DNA of 64,000 bases. Source: Onchidella celtica (taxonomy: Eukaryota; Mollusca; Gastropoda; Systellommatophora; Onchidiidae). Made by a program: the position numbers and the translations under genes. The notes under the pieces were generated by a model. That model was not told the origin of the DNA and ran no database searches. It saw only the letters and a list, made by a program, of their open reading frames with translations. Below are positions 32,249 to 40,899 of the stretch, piece after piece. Each line of letters starts with the position of its first letter. Within the stretch, counting starts at the first letter, position 1. The DNA lies in assembly GCA_963931925.1 (NCBI GenBank), contig OZ007574.1, forward strand, positions 34,842,961 to 34,906,960. The letters run 5' to 3'.

Positions 32249-33005
32249 AAGTTGAACATTCTTCAACTATCTACATCATAAAGCGTCTACACTATCATAA
32301 AATACTTCTCATCTCCAATCTTACAATAGATATTGCTAATAATGTACTAGGTGCCTTCCCAATATCCTAAGTACAATACAATAACCATAGTATCCTTATA
32401 ACACTAATACAATCTCATTACAATATCATTACAGTACCATTACAAAACCATGGTCAACAATAGACCCACTATTATAACCAATATACTACCACCACTGTGG
32501 TGAAACGATGGTCAATGATACTATTAAAAATCATACGATGGTGAAACGATGGCCATCCAATACACAATGCTTCGTGCACGAAACATAGCCCATAAACGTT
32601 GTGCATAACGATGGTTGTCCCAAAAAATGCACAAAGTCATAGATACAATAGCATGGATACCTACACATACCGACCACTGATCAGGGTCTAACTTCATCAT
32701 ATCAGATCAAACAAAGCAGTACCGATACCGCCTAAGCTTAGGCCACTCGTAAATTACATCAATGTAACGTAAAAAATCACTGCTTGCTCGCAGTTCCCAG
32801 TTGGGTTACAGTCTTCAAAATTATAATGTCCCATTGGTAACAAATAATGTAAACGTCAAAATATGACTAATACATAGTGGCTCTCTGCCGGCCAATAATT
32901 CAATACTCATTCAGATATACCATTACAATACAATACAGTCATCCCAGAAACGTATCTAACAGGCAAAACTCTGGGTTACAATACATCTCACTGAACTTGT
33001 ACTAT
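32249..33005 (-). other. Non-coding region between pol and 3' LTR
   Basis: About 760 bases without a significant frame on the element's strand, so no envelope or accessory gene is present. It has short internal echoes such as GTGAAACGATGG (near 32500 and 32541) and AATGCAC motifs. Confidence 0.7.
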
Positions 33006-36000
33006 TCAAAATACTCTACTCAGGAAGTCGGCGCCGACATTTTCCTTGCCTTTGACATACCTAATCCTGAATCGATATGATTGTAAAAATAGACTCCATC
33101 GTAATAGCTTTGGGCTGTCAAATCTGGCAGAATTCAAATACTCTAATGACCTATGGTCAGTCTGGAGCACAAACTCCTTACCATACAAATACAAAGTAAA
33201 CTTCTTTACGGCCCAAACGATGGCTAGGCATTCTCGCTCTGAGACTGAATATTTCGTCTCAGGAGGCAATAACTTACGACTGGCATATGCCACAGGATAC
33301 AACTTTCCCTCATATCCCTGCATAAGAGCAGCACCCAACCCGCGATCTGATGCATCAGTTGCTAAGACAAATTCTTTTGAAACATCTGGCAAACATAACA
33401 CGGGTTTGGAAACAATAGCATTCTTCAGAGAAGTGTACGCTTTCTCCTGCACTTCTTCCCACTGAACTACATTGGGCTGACCCTTTCTAAGCAAATCAGA
33501 CAGTGGTGCTGCAATCGCTGCAAAGTTAGGTACAAATTCTTGGTAATATCCCACCAGTCCTAAAAATGCTTTCACTTCCTTTTTAGTGGTGGGTCTGGGT
33601 GCATCCCGCACCTTACACACATTTTCTTCTAACAAGCCAATCATACTCTTTCCCACTGAGTGTCCAACAAAGTCCACTTCAGACGCTCCAATCAGGCACT
33701 TGGATGGTCTTGCAGTTAATCCAGCTTGGTCCATCCTCTGCAGCAATTCCTTGAGAGCCTTCACATGCTCGTCGAATGTCTCTGTATGGATCAGCAGGTC
33801 GTCCACATACGCTGTCACATTGTTCAGTTCCTGGATCAATGGCTTCACGATCCTGTTCAGTGTAGCTCCTGAGTTCATCATCCCGAAGGGCATCCGGGTG
33901 AATTCATAGTGTTCGCCCATGGTGACGAACGCTGTCTTGGGAATGTCTTGTTCCCGGACTCGCACTTGCCAGTAACCCTTGCTCAAGTCGATCCGAGAGA
34001 ATATTCTTCCTCTCGACAGACTCTGGAACACTTCCGATGGGGCTGCTGTCGGATGAGGGTCGAACACATTGATCTTGTTCAGCCTCCTGTAGTCGATGCA
34101 GACTCGGTTGGATCCATCCTTCTTCTTGACCACAACAACCGGTGAAGCATACGCTGATGAGCTCCTGCGTATGATGCCCAACCTTTCCATGGTGCTAAGC
34201 TCCTCCTTCAAGGAGTCGCACATAGCATAGGGCACCGGATATGGTCGTTGCCGAACAGGTACCTCTGATGTCAGGTCGATGCGATGTTCGCCTAACTGGC
34301 AGCATCCGGGGAGATTGGTGAAGATGCGTTGATACTCCTTCACCACGTCGCAGAGTTGTTGACGTTGTTCCAGCGTCAGTTGCGTTCCATATTGGACATC
34401 TTCGTAGCCTTCCTTCTGGCCCCAGCTTCCTAGGTCGGCAAGGTCCTCCGTCGTTCCACCGTTGTCGCCTTCCAGGTCGCAGTCCTCGATGACTGTCATG
34501 CCAGCTGACTCTACAGGTTGACTCTCGTCCATCACGTCGTCCTCTGCCAGCACAGTCCCAGCACCATCACCGTCGTCGTCCATCATAGCGTCGACATCTC
34601 CAGGTGTGGTGTCGCTCCTGCCGTCGTTCATCTCACACATCTCGGTCACGACAGATGCTAGTCCCATTGTCGCCGCCGCTGCTTGCGTCGTCGCTGGTGT
34701 AGTCCTGGGGATATACCTCTTGAGAAGGTTAGCGTGCAATGTCTTCTCTTTCACACCCATCTTGACTCTGTAGTCGTTGACACCGACAACCGAGACTACC
34801 TTGTATGGCCCCTTCCACTGGACTAGGAGCTTGTTAGCGTTTGTCGGCAGCAGTACTAAAACTTCGTCGCCAGGGCGGAACTTCCTCTCTCGCGCCTTCC
34901 GGTCGTAGTAGGTTTTCTGTCTACCTTGTGCCTTTGAGAGCTCTTCCGTCGCTAACTTCCAAGTGTCCTCCAGCCGCTCGCGTAGTTTCATGACGTACTG
35001 GTAACTGGTTTTTGTCTCCGGCTCCTCTACGTCCTTGGTCCATAATTGTCGCAAGATGTGCATCGGTTCTCTCACCGTTCTTCCATACAGCAACTCGAAT
35101 GGGGCGAACTTTGTCGATTCTTGGGGAACTTCACGATACGCGAAGAGCAGCGGGTTAATGTATCGGTGCCACTGCTTAGGTTGCTCCGCGCACAGTCGCC
35201 TCAAGGTCTTCTTCAGTGTGCCGTTAAATCGCTCCACCAGCCCGTTGCACATAGGGTGGTAGACTATGGTGGTAGACTGTCGAATTCCCAGTAATCTGTT
35301 CGTTTCTTTCATGACGTCCGACATGAATTGAGTCCCTTGATCAGATAAGATCTCCTCGGGCACACCCAAACGGCTGTAGATATTTACTAAGGCTTCTGCT
35401 GCTGTCTCCGCGTCAATCTTCTTCAAGGGGGTCGCTTCAGGGTAACGAGTAGCGTAGTCTACGTATACCAGGATATACCGATGTCCGCCTTCACTTGGGG
35501 GGTCAATAGGTCCTACTAGGTCCACGGCCACTCTCCTAAATGGGATGTCTACCACTGGCATACTCTGCAAATGCACCTTAGGAGTCGCTCCCTTGTTCAC
35601 TGTCCTCTGGCAGATGTCACATGAGCGGCAGTATCTCGCGACGTCACCTTCGATACCGGGCCAGTAAAAATTGCTCATCACCCTGTCCTTCGTCTTCTTC
35701 ACGCCGAGATGTCCTCCGACGATAGAATCATGGGCAACGCTCAGTACATACTCCCTCAGTTTCTCGGGTAGTACCACTTGTCTTGTGATCGTGGCCTGTT
35801 TTATGTCCTTATAAATCCGGTACAGTACACCTCCGTGTCTCTCGAAGTGTACGGACTTGTTGCCTCTATTGGTCGGATTTTTCTTCTGCCCCAACTTCTT
35901 GAGGGCTTCGTCTTCTTCCTGGAGTCGGATGAGTTCCTTCCTATCCACTCCCGCGTGCCGTTCTGCCCTCGGCACCCTCAGGGACGTAGACTGGTCCTTC

Positions 36001-37595
36001 CTCTTCTCCTGGGCCCTCGTGGTCACCGCTCCTACCATCACTTCAGTATCAGGGTCGTACGGGTCCTTCGCTCCGTCCACGTTCCCGACTACTAGGTCGC
36101 AGATGGTCTCCGGGAGACACAGTGCCGTCACTCTGCCCGTCAGGTAAGGCATCTTCACGTCGATAACGGCTTCCTCCGCCGCTAGCAAGGAGTTATCGAT
36201 CCTCGCGATGAGTTTCTTCCCACCGGTGAGCTGTCCGTCGTCCACCAGTGATCGCCGCACCACTACACCTTCACAGCCGGTATCTCTTAGGACATCTACT
36301 GCTCGATTTCCAATCAAGCCCTTCATCACTGGTAACTTCAGCTTCTCCACGGTCCTTCCGTCACTGCATTCTCCGCACGTAACAGGCACCGCTAACTGGA
36401 GCTTCCCGTCCTTCATTACCGCTTGAACGTTGATGCTGGTGTCAGCCGTCGTCGCATCCTGTCTCGACGACTCGTCCGCCGCTATGACTACGGCCGCCGC
36501 CGCCTTGTTCGGCTTGCCTCGCCCCGTATCCTTCTGGGCTGGACACATTCTCCGAACGTGGCCTGGCTTTCCACAAAGGTAACATCTGAACTCACCTTTG
36601 TCGTTTATCTTGGTACGACACTCCGTCGCCTTATGTCCCGGCCTCTGGCACCTATGGCAGACCTGTGGGCTTCTGTCTCCGTTGGGCCTCTGTCGCACTG
36701 GCCGGCTCTGCAGTCTGGCGCTCCCGCTGAGTGTCCGGTTCCTCGCTACCAGGAACGCCTCCGCTGAGTCTGCGATGTCCTGTAGCGTCTGTGGCTTCCT
36801 CTCCCTCACATGGGTCGCAAGGTCTGGTGGGCAAGCATCCATAAACTGCTCTCTTACGAACAGGTCCCTCACTCCTTCGTAGGTCTTCTCCGTCTTTGAT
36901 AGCTTTATCCACCTCTCTAGGTAAGTCTTGATCCTAGTTAGAAACATCCCGACATCTTCTCCATCTTCAGGCTTACCTTGTCTGAACATGAGTCTGTAAC
37001 CGTCCTCTGACAGGTTATACCTCTTCTGCAAAGCTTCCTTGACTTTGTCGTAGTCCCTGGCCTCATCGATCGGCAATCGACAGAAGCACTCCAGAGCTCT
37101 CCCAGTCAGCAGGGCAGACAGTGATGTCGTCCAGGTGGATCTGGGCCAGTCCGCTGTCTCGGCAAACCTCTCAAAACGAAGTAGCCAGCTATCAAGGTCG
37201 TCCTTCCCATCCTGAAATGCAGGTAGCTTGGGTCTCTTGGAACTGGCGTGGTCGCTGGTCCCCTGCGTCGTCTCGCCTCCACGCTGATGGCGAATCCTCT
37301 CCATCTCCAGCTCGTGCTTCATCTTCTCTCTTTGCAGTTGAGCCTGTCGTTCCGCCTCCTTCTCCTGAGCCTGTCGTTGAGTCTTCTTCTCCTGAGCCTG
37401 TCGTTGAGTCTCCTTCTCCTGAGCCTGTCGTTGAGTCTCCTTCTCCTGAGCCTGTCTTTCCATCTTCAGTTGCTCCATGCGCTCTGGCCTCTCTCTTTCC
37501 TCCTTTAGGCCTTCACGGATGTAATTCTGTCTCTCCTTCCCAGTGAGCTCCAAGGCGTCTGCTTCCTGGCCAAGCCTTCCAATAGCCTCTGACAT
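33006..37595 (-). CDS. gag-pol: Gag-Pol polyprotein, integrase before reverse transcriptase
   Basis: One 1529-codon frame, TGA stop at 33006-33008; the ATG lies 90 bases after the primer binding site. Order: charged coiled coil with nine-residue RQAQEKETQ repeats (about 40-110); Gag-like region (120-300); two CX2CX4HX4C zinc knuckles (313-326, 338-351); aspartic protease with DTG at 438; integrase with HHCC zinc finger (H622, H629, C659, C662) and catalytic D692, D752, E788 (DX35E); a GPY motif (929-931); an acidic linker (about 965-1065); reverse transcriptase (from about 1105) with D1203 and YVDD at 1263-1266; RNase H with D1414, E1455, D1480, ending at 1529. All these residues are intact. 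The protein would form the capsid, cleave itself, copy its RNA and integrate the DNA. In ordinary Ty3/gypsy elements integrase follows RNase H; here it precedes RT, as in the Gmr1-like group. With no frame break between gag and pol, the Gag:Pol ratio must be set by something other than a frameshift or stop. Confidence 0.97.
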   Translation of the reverse strand: MSEAIGRLGQEADALELTGKERQNYIREGLKEERERPERMEQLKMERQAQEKETQRQAQEKETQRQAQEKKTQRQAQEKEAERQAQLQREKMKHELEMERIRHQRGGETTQGTSDHASSKRPKLPAFQDGKDDLDSWLLRFERFAETADWPRSTWTTSLSALLTGRALECFCRLPIDEARDYDKVKEALQKRYNLSEDGYRLMFRQGKPEDGEDVGMFLTRIKTYLERWIKLSKTEKTYEGVRDLFVREQFMDACPPDLATHVRERKPQTLQDIADSAEAFLVARNRTLSGSARLQSRPVRQRPNGDRSPQVCHRCQRPGHKATECRTKINDKGEFRCYLCGKPGHVRRMCPAQKDTGRGKPNKAAAAVVIAADESSRQDATTADTSINVQAVMKDGKLQLAVPVTCGECSDGRTVEKLKLPVMKGLIGNRAVDVLRDTGCEGVVVRRSLVDDGQLTGGKKLIARIDNSLLAAEEAVIDVKMPYLTGRVTALCLPETICDLVVGNVDGAKDPYDPDTEVMVGAVTTRAQEKRKDQSTSLRVPRAERHAGVDRKELIRLQEEDEALKKLGQKKNPTNRGNKSVHFERHGGVLYRIYKDIKQATITRQVVLPEKLREYVLSVAHDSIVGGHLGVKKTKDRVMSNFYWPGIEGDVARYCRSCDICQRTVNKGATPKVHLQSMPVVDIPFRRVAVDLVGPIDPPSEGGHRYILVYVDYATRYPEATPLKKIDAETAAEALVNIYSRLGVPEEILSDQGTQFMSDVMKETNRLLGIRQSTTIVYHPMCNGLVERFNGTLKKTLRRLCAEQPKQWHRYINPLLFAYREVPQESTKFAPFELLYGRTVREPMHILRQLWTKDVEEPETKTSYQYVMKLRERLEDTWKLATEELSKAQGRQKTYYDRKARERKFRPGDEVLVLLPTNANKLLVQWKGPYKVVSVVGVNDYRVKMGVKEKTLHANLLKRYIPRTTPATTQAAAATMGLASVVTEMCEMNDGRSDTTPGDVDAMMDDDGDGAGTVLAEDDVMDESQPVESAGMTVIEDCDLEGDNGGTTEDLADLGSWGQKEGYEDVQYGTQLTLEQRQQLCDVVKEYQRIFTNLPGCCQLGEHRIDLTSEVPVRQRPYPVPYAMCDSLKEELSTMERLGIIRRSSSAYASPVVVVKKKDGSNRVCIDYRRLNKINVFDPHPTAAPSEVFQSLSRGRIFSRIDLSKGYWQVRVREQDIPKTAFVTMGEHYEFTRMPFGMMNSGATLNRIVKPLIQELNNVTAYVDDLLIHTETFDEHVKALKELLQRMDQAGLTARPSKCLIGASEVDFVGHSVGKSMIGLLEENVCKVRDAPRPTTKKEVKAFLGLVGYYQEFVPNFAAIAAPLSDLLRKGQPNVVQWEEVQEKAYTSLKNAIVSKPVLCLPDVSKEFVLATDASDRGLGAALMQGYEGKLYPVAYASRKLLPPETKYSVSERECLAIVWAVKKFTLYLYGKEFVLQTDHRSLEYLNSARFDSPKLLRWSLFLQSYRFRIRYVKGKENVGADFLSRVF
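37345..37470 (-). repeat. 27-bp tandem repeat within gag
   Basis: About four units of a 27-bp sequence encode successive RQAQEKETQ-like nonapeptides in the Gag N-terminal coiled coil. The unit length keeps the reading frame, so copy number can change without breaking the gene. Confidence 0.85.
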
Positions 37596-37685
37596 GTTGT
37601 GGATATCCTCGATAATCTTTACACAATTTACTGTATTTTAGAAACACTCCGATGGTCTGAGTTGAATCTGTTCTGATCTGATCGT

Positions 37686-37703
37686 ATCCCGGACGAGCCC
37701 CCA
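37686..37703 (-). promoter_or_regulatory. Primer binding site, tRNA-Pro
   Basis: The minus strand reads TGGGGGCTCGTCCGGGAT, three bases downstream of the 5' LTR end. This is the exact complement of the last 18 bases of eukaryotic tRNA-Pro including CCA, the same site used by many gammaretroviruses. It would prime minus-strand DNA synthesis. Confidence 0.93.
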
Positions 37704-37706
37704 ATA

Positions 37707-38335
37707 TGAAACAGTTGATGCAAATTTCAGCACGTTATGATGGGGAGAGTCAGATGAACTGATCGTCTACCCCTTAAAAACGAAACTGTCTCGAAGTGTT
37801 GTAGAAATAATAACAGGATCCGATGAACACTTAATACTAACGTTTAATAACTGTAAACAAGAGCTGATATCCACAAGTTACTTACACCTATCAGGGAAGG
37901 CACTACACTTCTACTACAACTGGATTTACACCTACAATTTGCGCCTACGATCTGCACACCTACGATTTGCACCCACGATTTGCACCACTACTCGCCGGCC
38001 CTCCTTATATATATTCTGTCCAGGAACGTTCAGGAAGCGGCTTAACCGCCCCATAAGCACGAGACAGACCTAGATCGTTCGGGACACATACCAGCCACCC
38101 AATCGTACAGACACGTCACAGAATTACATCACTCAAAGGTCGACCTAGCGTAATCTCGGACACTGCAGTATCTTCCAGACTCTCTAGATTTTCTACAGTG
38201 AAACAAACAACCCACATCAGAGAGAAATACCGGCCTTGCTGGCGAGAGGGGGGAGGAAGGTCGCCAAGTGAGACTCGCCAAGCGGGGGGGGGGGGGGTGA
38301 GAAAATATCGATCGTTCAACTAGTGGGACGCTACA
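37707..38335 (-). repeat. 5' LTR
   Basis: 629 bp, the transcription-driving LTR. In element orientation it begins TGTAGCGTCCC at 38335, has a TATA box (AATATATATAA) at 38015-38005, the 15-bp tandem array at 37988-37929, an ATTAAA at 37848-37843, and ends CTGTTTCA at 37707. A G run near 38284-38297 is about twice as long as in the other LTR. Confidence 0.96.
38005..38015 (-). promoter_or_regulatory. LTR TATA box
   Basis: AATATATATAAGG on the minus strand, about 320 bases into the LTR, conserved in the 3' LTR at 31911-31921. This is the expected core promoter for element RNA. The transcription start is not determined. Confidence 0.7.
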
Positions 38336-38581
38336 AAATCTTTATCATGGATCTAGCAACTGTCCCTTTATTTTACAGAACAGTCTTATTTTAGGGCTTT
38401 GGAAAGGACGTTAAGAAAAGGAGAAATTCCTGCCAGTTTTGAACATGAAAGCCAGTCCACTTAAATGCAAGATCGTGATGACAATATGCACTATGTACTG
38501 ATACCTATGGTACTGTACGTGATCAGTGACGTGTGTTACAGTGATTTGTTTTGTGGGCCCTTTTCTGTGGAAATCCCAACT

Positions 38582-38919
38582 GACGGTTTCCGTCACTTAA
38601 CGAAAGCGCACACCGAGCAGTTGCCCAGGGGACCAATGCATGCAAATTTACATTGGTTTTTGAAAGGGGGAAGAAAATCCGCCTCAGCCTATTGCTTTGC
38701 CCATCGGCCAATAGTAATGTTAACTCTTTGTGTGCCAATCACCGATGTGTCGGTGCACAAGAACACAAGGCTATTTTGTTTTGGGAAAAAAAGGAAGTCG
38801 ACTTTCTATTAATAGATGTTGCTGTAATTAGCCTTCATTCATCTCCGCACTATGTTCTTCCTGTATCGGCAAACATGGAAAAAATTCATGGCACACCAAG
38901 AGTTAAGGGGGTCCTGGTT
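38582..38919 (+). mobile_element. hAT-like MITE family E, copy 2, interrupted
   Basis: CTTAACGAAAGCGCACACCG, AGCAGTTGCCCAGGGG, TGCAAATTTACA and CAGCCTATTGCTTTGCCC match families at 17361 and 43558. The right terminus is split: AATGTTAA at 38717-38723, then a TTAA-flanked MITE, then TTAAGGGGGTCCTGG from 38903, which resembles the expected CATTAAGACGGCCCTG end. The second element therefore inserted into a TTAA in this element's terminus. Confidence 0.6.
38720..38906 (+). mobile_element. TTAA-flanked (piggyBac-like) MITE 1
   Basis: TTAA at 38720-38723 and 38903-38906 bracket ends CTCTTTGTGTGCCA and TGGCACACCAAGAG, 13 of 14 bases being inverted partners. TTAA duplication with short C-rich-start repeats is typical of piggyBac-type elements. 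The 187-bp interior is non-coding. Confidence 0.85.
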
Positions 38920-39892
38920 TCAGTTCTGCGTCCATGAGGTAGTGGGGTATGCGTGCCTCTTGACACGCCCCTCCTTTTGAAGGTGTCATTTAATTTTTAA
39001 ATCTGTTATCACGAACTTGGGCCACAAACTCGAGATTCCGGGGTCCATCCAATACCGATCCATTGACACGGCTTTTCTGGTTGTTTTTATTTTTTCATTT
39101 TGTACAAATCCTCAAATCCGCAATCTGGGATCCTCTTCGTGTGTGTGTGTTCTCAGAGGTCATGCACGTTATGATGGCTCGGAGGGGGCGGGGGGGTAGG
39201 GCATTGCCTTCAGCATACGAGAAGCTTGCATGGAGTTGTGGGGGTTCTAAAGAACATAACTACGCTTTTCAGTTGTGGTAATAAATATAAATCACTGTTT
39301 TTTTTTTTTTAAACTTCTTTGTTTTTCAGCAAATGAAGTTGGTAAATCTTACCAGACTGACTATAAAAATCATGTCTTTGATGATCAGATTTTAGTCCAT
39401 GCAAAATGCCAGGTAAAGTTTTCAAAGATCACGACCTTATCATTGAGATTTTAACATTATAATGACCGTACGCTAGTTCGGGTGAGGCTGAACGAGTAAA
39501 CGGATGAAAAGTGCACATGGAGGACGGGGGGGGGGGGGGGGGGATAAAAAAAAAAAAGCAAAATCAGCCTGGGTACTTTATGGACGCCCCCTTCGGATAG
39601 AAGCAATTGGCTATGATCACGAGGACGTGCACGAGCGCAGGAGTTCACAAAATGATTACTGATAACATCCCTGGCAACATGGCATTATCAAGCTCATAGT
39701 TTTATCCCCTTAGCTGTTGGTTATTTATTCGTCTTTCCCCGACAGTGTTGGCTTAAACTGTGCTTGAGATTCCCCGTGTTCAGGAAGTCAACGACCGATA
39801 GTAGGGCTAAACCAAACATTAATATTGGCAAGAAGAAAGGAAGGCCTTCAACTCGAGCTCATTCAAAATGCTAAAGAGGACTATTCCACCCA
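38920..39892. other. Unassigned non-coding sequence
   Basis: Contains a G run at 39527-39543 beside an A run. No element ends or genes recognised. Confidence 0.45.
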
Positions 39893-40152
39893 CATATCGT
39901 CATGGTGTTTTTCCATATTGTTCTGTGTGACATTTTGCCGATTTTGAGGTTTCGTCAAGAAAGTGGTTCTCTCACTCCTAATTTCATTATGTGTAAGTGA
40001 CATTCCAATAGGTGAAAAACTTTTCGAGATATGTTTTTGTGGCGTAGTGTTTTATGCGTTTTGACTCTTTTGCCGACCCAACTTCAATTTTCATTTATTC
40101 GAAAAGGCAAGAATGCCCATACATCAATATGGCAAATACCCGACGATACAAT
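39893..40152 (+). mobile_element. MITE family I, copy 4
   Basis: Left CATATCGTCATGG then CCATATTG; right CAATATGGCAAATACCCGAC then GATACAAT, inverted partners. Colinear with copy 3 (25102) across CTCTCACTCCTAATTTCATT, GACATTCCAATAGGTGAAAA and CTTTTCGAGATATG. Confidence 0.7.
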
Positions 40153-40525
40153 AAATAACATTTATGCATCGCTTTATTCCGTTATACACGCTCTAAGTGT
40201 TTTACAGGCATTCTACCATTCACCTTCAATTCACAAACATAAAAAAAAACTTACTAAAACATGTGACAACGGTCAGAAATAGCTGCTGCTGCGTTCTGTC
40301 ATTCGAAAAGTCGTGTTTTGAGATATTTCTTGAAAATTCCAGTGGTTTGTGCATCTCTTATGTTTCGAGGCAGCAAGTGCCAGGTCTTCAGGCTTGAGCC
40401 TGTCTTCTTGACATACTCGATCTCCTCTTCCTACTTTTTCCCTGCCGCCGCAGAAAAACAAGTCCTGGGCATGTATTCCATTGTTCTTCATGCCCTGGTC
40501 TCGAATAGAAAGTGTCATACGCATG

Positions 40526-40899
40526 CAGGGTCTGATTTAGACTGGGGAGGGGGGGGGGGGGAGCTGGGGCACTTCAACTTCATCGAAGTCTGTTCACTGC
40601 ATGTAATTGTAACTGACAAGTTATACACAAATAGATAGGTTAAATGAATTATAAAATGTAACTACATGCCAGCAAAACTCCAAGGAGCTTTTTTGATAAG
40701 ACGGATTACAGAGGGCATAGCTATGCTGCTATGTACTATTTCGTTTCCGCAGTTAACAATGGCTGACTCAACAATTTACACTACAAGTGCAACTCATTAT
40801 ATTTTTGAATGGGGAGGGGGGGGGGAGCTCTGTGGCAAAAAAAAGGGGGGGGGGAGGGGGGCATTTGCCTCTCTCAGCCCTCCTATAAATCCGGTCCTG
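40526..40899 (+). mobile_element. Possible hAT-like element with G-rich ends
   Basis: CAGGGTCTGATTTAGACTGG at the left and TATAAATCCGGTCCTG at the right are imperfect inverted partners of the CAGGGCCGGATTTA type. The flanks (TACGCATG and CAAAACCA) show no target duplication, so this could be two unrelated fragments. Confidence 0.4.

Larger units (their letters stand above)
31609..38335 (-). mobile_element. Full-length Gmr1-like Ty3/gypsy LTR retrotransposon
   Basis: A 6727-bp element read on the minus strand: 5' LTR (37707-38335), tRNA-Pro primer binding site, single gag-pol frame (33006-37595), about 770 bases of non-coding sequence, a purine-rich stretch, and 3' LTR (31609-32234). The AAATC flanks at 31604-31608 and 38336-38340 are a perfect 5-bp target duplication. 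The LTRs differ by about five substitutions and a few short indels. The pol order is protease, integrase, RT, RNase H, the copia-like order within gypsy-like sequence that defines the Gmr1-like group. There is no env frame. An intact frame, intact motifs and near-identical LTRs point to a recent insertion. Confidence 0.97.

Noticed and set aside
32235..33005. Search for an envelope or accessory gene between pol and the 3' LTR
   Set aside because: No significant frame on the element's strand, and no signal peptide or transmembrane segment pattern.
33046..37546. Plus-strand open frames inside the retrotransposon
   Set aside because: They are antisense to the gag-pol frame, lack motifs and overlap conserved catalytic codons on the other strand.
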